From positions 1 through 64,000 of the forward strand of contig CAVUZG010000006.1 in the NCBI GenBank assembly GCA_963745945.1: DNA of 64,000 nt. Direction: 5' to 3'. Position 1 is the first letter of the stretch. Every line of letters starts with the position of its first letter. Both the position numbers and the translations under genes were made by a program. Below are positions 1 to 8,923 of the stretch, piece after piece. The notes below the pieces were generated by a model. It made no database searches. It was given only the letters and a program-made list of their open reading frames with translations, and was not told where the DNA came from. This DNA comes from DATFVA01 sp963745945. Lineage in GTDB: Bacteria > Bacteroidota > Ignavibacteria > Ignavibacteriales > Ignavibacteriaceae.

Positions 1-147
1 TGCTGCTAGCTGTAAGGGAAGAAATTTCAGAGCAACAAAACGTTCGAGTTTTGTATCCTGAGCTTTGAAGACTTCACCCATTCCGCCCTGACCGACTTGT
101 TCAATTATTTTATAATGTAAAATAGTCTGTCCTACTAAATCACTCAT
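1..147 (-). CDS. Ser/Thr protein kinase, N-terminal part (cut by window edge)
   Basis: Only the first 49 codons are visible, starting MSDLVGQTILHYKII. They contain the glycine-rich loop GQGGMG (residues 19-24) and the VALK lysine (K41) of a Hanks-type kinase, so the N-lobe start is certain; the sensor end lies outside the window. It is the last visible member of the minus-strand kinase array. The start ATG is preceded by an AAGGA-like ribosome site about 8 nt upstream and overlaps by ATGA the stop of a small upstream ORF. Like the kinase at 17475-20102 it begins MSDL rather than MIGE, so it may belong to that subgroup. Confidence 0.9.
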   Translation of the reverse strand, partial: MSDLVGQTILHYKIIEQVGQGGMGEVFKAQDTKLERFVALKFLPLQLAA

Positions 148-248
148 AATTTAATCTTCCTTTTAATTGAACGAGAAGAGCTTCGCCAAGCCTGCCTGTT
201 GGCAGGTTTCTCAAGTATTTTATAATGAAGAATCGTTTCATTGATCAA
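144..248 (-). pseudogene. Kinase-start mini-ORF (34 aa, TTG start)
   Basis: From a TTG with AAGGA 8 nt upstream, this reads LINETILHYKILEK, clearly a copy of the kinase N-terminus MIGETILHYKILEK. It then runs through a CCTGCC-type palindrome and 18 more codons. The TGA stop overlaps the ATG of the next kinase as ATGA. After removing the palindrome, the LGE codons that normally follow ILEK are still visible (CTT GGC GAA). It is either a decayed duplicate of a kinase 5' end or a translated leader coupled to the kinase; sequence alone cannot decide. Confidence 0.6.
191..206. repeat. CCTGCC...GGCAGG palindrome inside mini-ORF
   Basis: The 16-bp palindrome CCTGCCTGTTGGCAGG interrupts the kinase-like codons between ILEK and LGE. 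Related palindromes occur at 5904-5922 and 17307-17326 in equivalent positions of other mini-ORFs. Confidence 0.75.
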
Positions 249-278
249 AATATTAATCCTTATTAAATCTAATTAAAG

Positions 279-3009
279 CTAGTCTTCCTTTTTATTAATC
301 AATCCCTGCCAGTTTTGCAGATAAGTTAATGGAGATGATATAATCTGATCAGAAGAAAATTCTACCAGAAAATATTTATCATCTTTTGAGATATCAAAAA
401 CTCTGTTTACACCTTTATCATTCAAATTAAAAAGAATCCGCGGTAAGCCGGGATTTAATGATTCACCGGAACCATTAATACTGACCAAACTCAAATCATT
501 AGTTGAAGAAACAAAATAAATATTTTTATCATCGTTGAACCAGCCTGCCTTAGATGTTAAAGTATTTACACTATTTGTGTTAATCTGCCATCTTCCTTTT
601 TTACCTGAAAATGGGCGTACATATATCTGACCGGTTCCTGATTCATCACCCCGATACAAAACCCACTTTATATTGTGCGAAAATTTAAAGCTTCCTTCAT
701 TAAAATTTGTAGCCAGGTAGCTGATATCTTTTTTAGCATCCAATTGAAAAATGCCAATGTCATATCCGTTTCCACTTTTTATAGTTGTATATAGTATATA
801 ATTACCATCGGCGGACCAATCAGTAGAATATTTATTATTTTCAGATTTGTACAATAATGTATCATCTCCGGTCCCGTCAGCACTTTTTATATATATATCA
901 TAGAATTTATTTGTGTTAGAAACAAAAGCAATTTTTTTATTACCGGGTGACCAGATTGGAAATTCTTTATAATCAGGTCCAAATGTTATACGTGTGATTA
1001 CTTTCCGTTTTATATCATAGACCCATATGTTTGAATTCTTGCCTTCATTATCCAACCCATCAAAAGCTATTTTTGTATTGTCAGGAGAAAAACTTGCAGT
1101 GTTTAAAACAGATTTTTCAAAAAGTACTTCTTTTTTATTCCCGTTCATATCTACCATTCCAACTTTATTTTCAAGCTGGTTATTACTCTGATAAACAAGA
1201 TTCCCGGCTAAGGAGACAGAAAAAGCTCCTTTAATTCGTGCATCAAAATAGAGTATGTTTCCTGCAATAGTTTGAAAATCATCTTTCACTTTGAAATTAT
1301 CGGGATCAAACCCCTGACAGATTAAGGCTTTATGTCTTAAATAAAAAATATTACCATCTGCATACTCTGTATTCGAAGAAGCATGAAAATAAGGTAACAT
1401 CTGTATCAGAATTAATTGAACCAACTTTAACTACATCACCAGGGCTTGAACCGGAGAAGAGATTTTGAACGCTGTAAATAAAATGTTCACCATCCGGAAG
1501 AAAGTGAGGGAAGCGCAGGCTTTGATCTTTGATTGAGGTGTCCTGTTTTATTATTTCAACCGGGTTGCCTCCATTTGCTGAAACCATATATAAACCGCCT
1601 GTTGCATTAGGTGCAAAAACGATTTTATTATTATTGCTCCAGCTTCCTCCCCTTCCTGCAGGTGCATCACATACTTTATTGGGCGGTCCTGCGTTTATAT
1701 CAATTTTCATTAAACTGTTACCAGAAAAATATGCAATGTATTTTCCGTCAGGTGACCAAAAAGGATAAAACGCATTTTCAGTGCCCTGGAAATCTTTTGC
1801 TACTAAAGTTTTAAGCGGTCTGACCCACAATCTATTAATGTTTAATGAATCTTTCCCTATAAAAGCAATCATTCTACCATCCGGAGATAGTTCAAAATTA
1901 CCCCCGATAAGATTTTCATATGTTACATTTTGTGGCGGAAGGATGGAAGCATTTACAACAAGTGAATTTTCATTAAGCGAGTTCCTGGTTAATAACAGAT
2001 ATAAAACCACAGCTGATAAAATGATCACTAAGGATCCGAGAAGGTAGGAGGATCGGAATATATTGCCTGGATAAAATTTCCTGTTAAATGCTTCAATGGT
2101 AATTGAACCTGAACTTTTAGATGACGTTTGGCTTTCTGTCTGCTTTTGAAATGCTTTTGAATTTACGTTATAAACCCTGCTCTTTCTGTGTCCAGTAGAC
2201 TTTTTAACTTTTCTCAAATCTTTCCCCAATTCTTTGGCTGACTGACAGCGTTCATCTTTTTCTTTCTCCAGACACTCAAGAATTATTTCATCCAGTTCGG
2301 GATTTATTCCTTCTTTAAAAGTTGAAAGAGGCGGTGCATCTACATTTACAATTTCATACATTACTGCTGTCTCGTGCATTCCTTTAAAAGGAGATTCACC
2401 TGCGAGCAGCTCATACAGCACAACGCCGAAAGAAAAAATATCTGTTCGATGATCTACATCCAATCCCTGTACCTGTTCCGGTGACATATAACCCATTGTT
2501 CCAACCGTTGATCCTGCTTTTGTCAACCTAGATAGATTACCTCCCTTGTAAAGTTTGGCTAACCCGAAATCCATTATCAGTACTATTCCGTCTTTCCGAA
2601 CCATTATATTTTCGGGTTTTATATCGCGATGGACAATTCCTTTCTCGTGAGCAGCAGCTAAACCTTCAGCAACCTGTATTCCTATTTCAAGAATCTGTTT
2701 TTCGGTTAGTGAATCTTTTTTATCTTTTAATGTTTTCCCCTCTACAAATTCCATCACTATAAAAAGCTGGTCTTTATATTCTTCAATTGAATGAATTGTA
2801 CAAACATTCGGATGGTTCATTGATGAAGCGGCTTTTGCTTCCTGGATAAATCTTGCTTTGTCATCTTCCGATGCTGTTAGCTGAGAAGGAAGAAACTTCA
2901 GTGCAACAAAGCGGTCCAGTTTTGTATCCTGCGCTTTGAAGACTTCTCCCATTCCACCTTCGCCCAGTTTCTCTATTATTTTGTAATGAAGTATAGTTTC
3001 ACCGATCAT
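279..3009 (-). CDS. Ser/Thr kinase with PD40 beta-propeller, frameshifted
   Basis: Transmembrane receptor-like kinase: N-terminal kinase domain (about 1-270) with GEGGMG loop, VALK K38, HRD D129 and DFG D147, a basic linker (KSTGHRKSRVYNVN), one TM segment, then TolB/PD40 propeller repeats (SPDGK..IAF type) that would lie outside the membrane. The reading frame breaks at a run of four A at 1386-1389; removing one base joins VTLF to HASSNTEYADG and restores a product of about 909 aa that aligns end to end with the 907-aa paralogue at 14547-17270. I start at 3009 (MIGETIL, GGAG upstream); a start at 3024 would add MSEIL encoded by the neighbouring repeat. The frameshift may be a sequence error or a real lesion. 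Confidence 0.85.
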
Positions 3010-3022
3010 AAGTATCTCCGAC

Positions 3023-3155
3023 AATAGCCCTGACCTTTAGGTCAGGGAGATAAATTTAAAAATAGGGAATGGCTTTAGCTTCATTTTTTGTATTGGGCTA
3101 AAGCCCGTATTTTTTTTCTGCTTTTCACATCTCCGACCTAAAGGTCGGGGCTATT
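3023..3155. repeat. 133-bp palindromic element with terminal inverted repeats
   Basis: Begins AATAGCC and ends GGCTATT, exact inverted ends. Inside are three hairpins: CCCTGACCTTTAGGTCAGGG (3028-3047), GGGCTAAAGCCC (3095-3106) and CCGACCTAAAGGTCGG (3133-3148). It has the same architecture as 5988-6118 and the hairpins around the transposase at 58.1-58.7 kb, so it is probably a non-autonomous relative of that element. It fills the gap between two kinases. Confidence 0.75.
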
Positions 3156-3160
3156 AAAAT

Positions 3161-5857
3161 TTATTTTACATCTCCCAGAGCACCATCTAAAATGTACAAA
3201 CTTCCGTTTGCAAATTGCGCAGTAACAATCAATCCTTTCCCGTCTCTTGAAATACTTCCGGTACTGCTTTGTGAGTAATACTGTCCAAAATTAACCTCGG
3301 ACCCGTATTCGGCAATCTTTCGCCACTTTCCTGTCTCCGTGTCTATCACATCCAGCCGGCTGACTTTTCCTACTGATGAACCGATATATATTTTTTTGCT
3401 GTCACGGGACCACGCCATACAGTATCCCCAGGCGGATGGATCGACCGGTGGAATGAGTGTTCTCATTTTTTCCCCGTCAGGAGAAATTAAGCGAATCTTT
3501 TTATTTTGTTTCAGTGCTATCCATTTACCATCAGGTGACCAGGCTGGAAGTCCACTGGTGAATGCTGAATCCGGCAAATGAACAGTTTTACCATTACCAA
3601 TTGGTAAAATTATCGAATAAGAAGTATCGCCGGTCCTAATGTTGCAATACAAGCTTTGACCATCAGGCGACCAACAAGGGTTTACTACAACAAGACTATC
3701 CGGCAATAATAGAACGGGTTTCCCCCCTTCGGAATTAGAGACCCATAGTTCTGCATATGATTTTTTACCCACACGATTATAAGCCACACGTTTGCCGTCA
3801 GGTGAAATAATAGCCATATGGAATTCGTTTGAATCGGATGAAAAATCAGCATCTGTTACTATTGGACGTCCCGATCCGTTTTCTTCTTCCAGCCAGATTT
3901 CCTGTTTCCCGGATCTTTCAGTGATATAAGTCATTAATTTTCCGTCAGCAGACACAGTTGCAGAATTTTCATTTACAGAGGTTGCAATGAGAGGTTTTAA
4001 CGGTGAACCGTCAAACGGTAGAATTACTATATCATAATTTGTGTTGCTTGTTCCAAACAGGATCCGTTTACCATCGGGTGAAACAGAACTTAGATACTCA
4101 CCTTGCTGTGAAGAGGTAATACGAAAAAGGGATTCATCCTCTGTATCTCCAATCCAAATCCCTCCTGCGTCATTAAGAGCTATACGTCGAGAATCAGGAA
4201 GCCAGTCGAAAGACGGTGGCAATGAAAAATTCCTATCATCAAATATTTTGTGTGGTTTAGCGCCAGGTCCGTCAGGCCAGGGAAGAATCCAAAATTCCAC
4301 ACCGTGAGTGGTGTACATTGTCAGCGCAATCTTAGAACCATCGGGTGAGAATTTCATATACACCGGGGCGTAGCTTTCTGCTATTTTAAAAGGATCCGGT
4401 AAGTACCGTCTGATGCGCGTCCCATTTATGTTTGAAATAAATACTGAAGCGGAGTCTCCAAAAGTAGAATCCACCCTGCTGGCACGGTTCCAGAAGAGCA
4501 AGTTCTTGTTATCGCGAGAAATAGTAGCTGACCATAACCCATTCTGTAATATTATTTTAGGTTTGCCACCGGCTAGCCCAATAGTTTGCAGTTTTCCGTC
4601 CCGGATGAAATAAAGACTATTTCCATCCGGGGCCCAGAATACATCCATCGCATCATCCAATGTAGTCAATAAAGTCGACCTGGGATTATCAATGGACCGA
4701 ACCCTGAGTTGAATAACACCATCTATAAATTTCCCATAGGCAATAGATTTTCCATCCGGCGACCATTTGCCCCAATAAACAATACCTTCAGTTTCAAAAG
4801 GTGTGTAATGATAGTTCGAGATACTTATATCCGGTTTTGTGGAACTCTGGATAAAAAAGAAATAAACAATTACCGCAACAAATAAAACAGCGAGGGAAAT
4901 AATTCCAATTTTTAGTTTTTTATTTTCAAGAAGAATTTTTTGTTTGTTGTCTTTGCCGACAGGAACCGCCTGCTGAATTCTCGATGCAGTTCGTGAGCCT
5001 GTTGATACTCTTTTTATTCGCCTTAAATTACGTGCAAGCTCTGCAGCTGACTGACATCTTTCGGCAGGATCTTTCTCCAAACATTCAAGAATAATCCTAT
5101 CTAGTTCAGGATCTATTTCAGGTTTAACCGATGTTAACAATGGGGGATCAACATTAACTATCTCATACATTATTGCAGTCTCGTGTAATCCTTTAAATGG
5201 GGACTCACCGGCAAACAGTTCATATAGAACCACACCCAGGGAAAAAATATCTGTCCTGTGATCAACATCCAGTCCCTGAACCTGTTCCGGGGACATATAA
5301 CCCATCGTCCCAACTGTTGAACCTGCTTTTGTTAACCTTGATACATTACTTTCCTTATAAAGTTTTGCTAGTCCGAAATCCATTAACTGTACGATGCCGT
5401 CTTTGCGGATCATAATATTTTCAGGTTTTATATCTCTGTGTACTATCCCCTTTTCATGTGCGGCAGCCAATCCTTCAGCAGACTGAATTCCGATTTCAAG
5501 TTTTTGTTTATCCGATAGTGCATCCTTTTTATCAGCTAATGTTTTACCATCTACAAATTCCATCACTATAAAAAGCTGATTGCCCACCGTAGTCTTGCTT
5601 TGTGAGACGGAGGCAGGATCATTATATTCTTCAATCGAATAAATAGTACAAACATTCGGATGATTTATAGCTGATGCGGTTTTCGCTTCCTGTATAAAAC
5701 GGGCTTTTACATCTTCAGATGTGATCAAATGGGATGGAAGAAATTTTAATGCAACAAAGCGGTCGAGTTTTGTGTCCTGCGCTTTGAAGACTTCGCCCAT
5801 TCCGCCTTCGCCGATCTTCTCAACCATTTTATAATGAAGAATAGTTTCACCAATCAT
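3161..5857 (-). CDS. Ser/Thr kinase with PD40 beta-propeller
   Basis: 898-aa membrane kinase. The kinase domain has GEGGMG at 16-21, VALK K38, then HRDIKPEN and MDFGLAKL. A short insertion (about 13 residues, PASVSQSKTTVGN) before LFIVMEF is absent from its paralogues. The activation segment TKAGSTVGTMGYMSPEQ is complete. One TM segment (about 315-335, IGIISLAVLFVAVIVYFFF) precedes a long PD40 propeller with many SPDGK repeats. The linker lacks the SRVYNVN motif of the other propeller kinases, so it is a divergent member. The start is preceded by AGAGG; its ATG overlaps the stop of a mini-ORF (ATGA). All catalytic residues are present, so it is probably active. Confidence 0.92.
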   Translation of the reverse strand: MIGETILHYKMVEKIGEGGMGEVFKAQDTKLDRFVALKFLPSHLITSEDVKARFIQEAKTASAINHPNVCTIYSIEEYNDPASVSQSKTTVGNQLFIVMEFVDGKTLADKKDALSDKQKLEIGIQSAEGLAAAHEKGIVHRDIKPENIMIRKDGIVQLMDFGLAKLYKESNVSRLTKAGSTVGTMGYMSPEQVQGLDVDHRTDIFSLGVVLYELFAGESPFKGLHETAIMYEIVNVDPPLLTSVKPEIDPELDRIILECLEKDPAERCQSAAELARNLRRIKRVSTGSRTASRIQQAVPVGKDNKQKILLENKKLKIGIISLAVLFVAVIVYFFFIQSSTKPDISISNYHYTPFETEGIVYWGKWSPDGKSIAYGKFIDGVIQLRVRSIDNPRSTLLTTLDDAMDVFWAPDGNSLYFIRDGKLQTIGLAGGKPKIILQNGLWSATISRDNKNLLFWNRASRVDSTFGDSASVFISNINGTRIRRYLPDPFKIAESYAPVYMKFSPDGSKIALTMYTTHGVEFWILPWPDGPGAKPHKIFDDRNFSLPPSFDWLPDSRRIALNDAGGIWIGDTEDESLFRITSSQQGEYLSSVSPDGKRILFGTSNTNYDIVILPFDGSPLKPLIATSVNENSATVSADGKLMTYITERSGKQEIWLEEENGSGRPIVTDADFSSDSNEFHMAIISPDGKRVAYNRVGKKSYAELWVSNSEGGKPVLLLPDSLVVVNPCWSPDGQSLYCNIRTGDTSYSIILPIGNGKTVHLPDSAFTSGLPAWSPDGKWIALKQNKKIRLISPDGEKMRTLIPPVDPSAWGYCMAWSRDSKKIYIGSSVGKVSRLDVIDTETGKWRKIAEYGSEVNFGQYYSQSSTGSISRDGKGLIVTAQFANGSLYILDGALGDVK

Positions 5858-5973
5858 TTAAGACCTCTAATATTATTAAAATGCTTCGGTGGGTAGGTCC
5901 GCCCCTGCCTAAGGAAGGCAAGTTCGCCGAGTTTTTTTAATATTTTATAGTGATGTATAGTTGAGCAGATCAT
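5854..5973 (-). pseudogene. Kinase-start mini-ORF (39 aa)
   Basis: Starts ATG with AAGGA 6-7 nt upstream and reads MICSTIHHYKILKKLGE, a degenerate copy of MIGETILHYKILEKLGE. The frame then crosses a 19-bp CCTGCC-type palindrome placed exactly between the GE and GG codons of the former glycine-rich loop. It ends in TGA overlapping the ATG of the downstream kinase (ATGA). It could be a decayed duplication or a leader peptide coupled to the kinase. Confidence 0.6.
5904..5922. repeat. CCTGCC-type imperfect palindrome
   Basis: CCTGCCTAAGGAAGGCAAG interrupts the kinase-like sequence GGCGAA / GGCGGA (minus strand) at the same codon boundary as the perfect 20-bp palindrome at 17307-17326. Confidence 0.65.
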
Positions 5974-5987
5974 AACTATCCTTATAT

Positions 5988-6118
5988 ATTGCCACGACTT
6001 TTAAGTCGTGGTATTAGTATAAAAAAATAAACCGGGCTTTAGCCTAATAAAAACAGATGCGGCTAAAGCCAAAAATCTTTTTGTTAATTCTTTACTCTGA
6101 CCTGAAGGTCGGGGCAAT
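5988..6118. repeat. 131-bp palindromic element with terminal inverted repeats
   Basis: Ends ATTGCC / GGCAAT are inverted. Internal hairpins: CCACGACTTTTAAGTCGTGG (5992-6011), the GGCTTTAGCC / GGCTAAAGCC pair (around 6035-6070) and GACCTGAAGGTC (6099-6110). The layout and size match the element at 3023-3155, and the CCACGAC arm matches hairpins flanking the transposase at 58.1-58.7 kb. Confidence 0.75.
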
Positions 6119-6193
6119 AGAACAATCTAAAGTCTCATCTGTCTTAGGCTGATCCGACTTTGGCGGATAATAAAGAATTGTAATACCAATCAT
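6092..6193 (-). pseudogene. Kinase-start mini-ORF (33 aa) on the TAATG of the previous kinase
   Basis: The ATG shares bases with the TAA stop of the kinase at 6193-8793 (TAATG). It reads MIGITILYY, a copy of MIGETILHY, then leaves homology into unrelated repeat-like sequence (ATCCG...CGGAT near 6153-6170) and stops inside the neighbouring palindromic element. Probably the remnant of a duplicated kinase start. Confidence 0.55.
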
Positions 6194-8793
6194 TAATATT
6201 TCTCTAAAACTTTTTGAAAACGTGGATTGTTAAGTAATGATTTCCAGATCGGATCAATTTTTATATAAGGAACTGATAGTTCTCCGGGAATTGATAAAAG
6301 ATAATCAAGCCTATCAATAGCAAGATCATATTCTCCAACCATTGTATAAATTTTTGCAAGATCCATTTCCCTGTAATAACCGTTCCATGCTTCTTTGTTA
6401 ATTGGAAGAAGCTCAACACCCAGCTTACCTTCTTTTATCGCTTTCTCTTTTTCACCCAGACCGGCGTAAGTAATTCCAAGTGAGCTGCGCAATCTGGCAT
6501 CATCAGGAAATTTCTTTATTCTTTTTTCCAACGTTACTCTGGCATTGTCGTAATATGCAAGTTTTGTTTTTTTATTTTTCATTAGCCCATATATTTCTGC
6601 TAAAAACAGGCTCTGTGGTATATAAAAGAACTGGTAGTCACAAACATTTGTTTTCATATTTCGAACTAACTCCAATGCCCTTTCGTAGTTTGAAGCTCCA
6701 ATTTCTGTAATAATAGGTACAAAAATATCATACCCGGTTTCAACCTGTATATTTTGTTCATCTGCATTATTGAGTATCATCCTTGCTTTCTTAAAATCTC
6801 CTGATTTGAGTATATACATCCAGGCTTTTGTAGTGTATAATTCCCTCCAATCTGGAGCGAGCGTTAGCGCCATTTGTATGTATTGCTCACCCTGGTTGTA
6901 GTCCCTGAGAAGTATCAGTGTTGATGAAATGTTAGCAATCGTCGTCAAATCTCGGGGACTGATATCTAGTGCTTTCCTTAAATTATCAAATGCCTCCTGC
7001 ATTTTTCCTTGTCTGCGATATATTAGTCCAATCCCTGATAAGGCGTCTTCATTATTCGGTTGAAACTTTAAAGCATAATTGAATTCAGCAAGTGCATTAC
7101 TATAATCCAGCCAGCAAAGGTAATAGTACCATGCAAACGCTATATGTCCTTCAATCAAATCGGGTTCAAGTTCCAGGGATTTTTCAGCAGTTTGTTTTGC
7201 TTTCAGCACACAGCTCTCAGTATGATCAAAGTACTCCCAGTAGATAGACGAATAGACATCGCTCAAAGCTGCATAAGCACGGCTAAAATTAGGATCCAGT
7301 TCTATCGCTTTTAAAAGCATTTCTTCAGCTATTCTATAATCACTTTCGTTAAATGATTTTCTATAGGATGTAATACCACGTAAATAGTAATTATATGCTT
7401 CTGCGTTGGTTGTTATGTCTGTGGTAAGAGTTTGCTTTTCAGAAAGTGCAAGATTTAAGTCCAGAGCTTGTACAACACTTTCGGCAATTTCAGATTGGAG
7501 TTTAAATGAACTGGAAAGAATCTCCTCCGATGCCTGCGACCATATTTGTGTTCCTTCTTTTACATCAATCAGTTGGGGTGTTACTCTAACGTGTTCGTCT
7601 CCTGCGACATTTTCCCATCTTACTGTTCCTTGCAAAATGTAAGAAACCCCTAGTTCTTCACCAATTTGCTGTACCGATTTAGTTGTCTTCTTATACTGTA
7701 TAACGCTTTGACGGGCAATAACACCTAACCCGGAAAGACCGGAAAGTTTGCTCGTTATTTCTTCTGTAAGACCATCTGCAAAATATTCATTTTCAGAAGG
7801 ACCAAGGTTTTCGAAAGGAAGAACAACAATTATTTTTCTTTCGCTTGTGATAGTCCCTTCGGGTTTATTAATAAACAAGAAATATGCTGCAGCAAGTATT
7901 ACTATTAATAATACAATAGCTGCCGGAACTATCCACTTTTTCTTTATAGAGGTTGGACTGCTCGTTGAAACTTTTGAATAAGTTTTAGAGAAGGATTCAT
8001 TTTTCAGTGCAATGAGGTCCGCTAAAATTTCAGAAGCTGATTGGTATCTATCATTTTTATTCTTAGCAAGTGATTTCTCAATTACATACTTCAAACCATC
8101 AGAAATATTTTCTTTTAATTCCGGTTTTTCATTTAAAATTGAATAAATCACAGCCTGTTCGTAATCGCCTTTAAATGGCTGCTTCCCCGTTATCATTTCA
8201 TAAAGTACAATACCGAATGACCATATATCAGTTCGATGATCTACTTCTTCTCCTCTTGATTGTTCGGGAGACATATAGGCGGCAGTGCCAACTGTTGATC
8301 CGATTTTTGTTAGTTGTGTCCCCTTACCAACCTTAGCCAATCCAAAATCCATTACTTTAATTTTGCCGTCATTCGTAATCATTATATTCTGAGATTTAAT
8401 ATCTCTATGGACAATTCCTTTCTTGTGCGCTGCTTCCAATCCATCTGCTATTTGAATTGCTGTATTGATGGCTTCATTAACTGGAAATGAAGCTGATTTA
8501 ATTTTATCCTTTAATTCAACCCCATCAATAAATTCCATTACTATAAATGTATCATCACCGGATTCTTCTATTGCATATATAGTGGCAATATTCGGATGGT
8601 TTAATGATGCAGCAGCTTTTGCTTCAATTTTAAATCTTTCTCTTTCTTCGAAGTTACCTGCGATGTGTCTCGGTAAAAACTTAATGGCGACCTTACGTTC
8701 CAACTTTAAATCTTGTGCAAGATAGACTACACCCATCCCTCCTTCGCCTAACTTCTCAAGTATTTTGTAATGTAAAATTGTTTCGCCAATCAT
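6193..8793 (-). CDS. Ser/Thr kinase with TolB-like domain and TPR repeats
   Basis: 866 aa. Kinase domain 1-270: GEGGMG (16-21), VAIK K38, HRD D131, N136, DFG D149, activation segment ending YMSPEQ. A TM helix at about 289-311 follows a KKK stop. Next comes a domain beginning KIIVVLPFENLG with FADGLTEEITSKLSGLSGLGVIARQS, the TolB-like/FlgO-like module often found next to TPRs in signalling ATPases and cyclases. TPR repeats run from about 460 to the end. The extracytoplasmic TPRs probably bind a protein partner (inference). Its stop overlaps a mini-ORF start; a 95-bp repeat separates it from the upstream kinase. Confidence 0.92.
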   Translation of the reverse strand: MIGETILHYKILEKLGEGGMGVVYLAQDLKLERKVAIKFLPRHIAGNFEERERFKIEAKAAASLNHPNIATIYAIEESGDDTFIVMEFIDGVELKDKIKSASFPVNEAINTAIQIADGLEAAHKKGIVHRDIKSQNIMITNDGKIKVMDFGLAKVGKGTQLTKIGSTVGTAAYMSPEQSRGEEVDHRTDIWSFGIVLYEMITGKQPFKGDYEQAVIYSILNEKPELKENISDGLKYVIEKSLAKNKNDRYQSASEILADLIALKNESFSKTYSKVSTSSPTSIKKKWIVPAAIVLLIVILAAAYFLFINKPEGTITSERKIIVVLPFENLGPSENEYFADGLTEEITSKLSGLSGLGVIARQSVIQYKKTTKSVQQIGEELGVSYILQGTVRWENVAGDEHVRVTPQLIDVKEGTQIWSQASEEILSSSFKLQSEIAESVVQALDLNLALSEKQTLTTDITTNAEAYNYYLRGITSYRKSFNESDYRIAEEMLLKAIELDPNFSRAYAALSDVYSSIYWEYFDHTESCVLKAKQTAEKSLELEPDLIEGHIAFAWYYYLCWLDYSNALAEFNYALKFQPNNEDALSGIGLIYRRQGKMQEAFDNLRKALDISPRDLTTIANISSTLILLRDYNQGEQYIQMALTLAPDWRELYTTKAWMYILKSGDFKKARMILNNADEQNIQVETGYDIFVPIITEIGASNYERALELVRNMKTNVCDYQFFYIPQSLFLAEIYGLMKNKKTKLAYYDNARVTLEKRIKKFPDDARLRSSLGITYAGLGEKEKAIKEGKLGVELLPINKEAWNGYYREMDLAKIYTMVGEYDLAIDRLDYLLSIPGELSVPYIKIDPIWKSLLNNPRFQKVLEKY

Positions 8794-8824
8794 ATATTTA
8801 CGCCTTATAAAATTTCTTTTGTCT

Positions 8825-8919
8825 TGTCATTTCGAAGGAGTCTTCGACTGAGAAATCTTTTTAATAATATCCATAAGATATCTCCTCATCCGGCAGTTGC
8901 CGATCTCGTCGATATGACA
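8825..8919. repeat. 95-bp TGTCATTTCGA inverted-repeat element
   Basis: Starts TGTCATTTCGA, contains GAGAAATCTTTTT and AGATATCTC, and ends ATATGACA, the complement of its start. A 123-bp relative lies at 11636-11758 and a short coding version at 30617-30648. Confidence 0.7.
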
Positions 8920-8923
8920 TATC

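Noticed and set aside
1031..1234. Plus-strand frames inside the kinases, here and at many other places
   Set aside because: They are antisense shadows of well-supported minus-strand genes.
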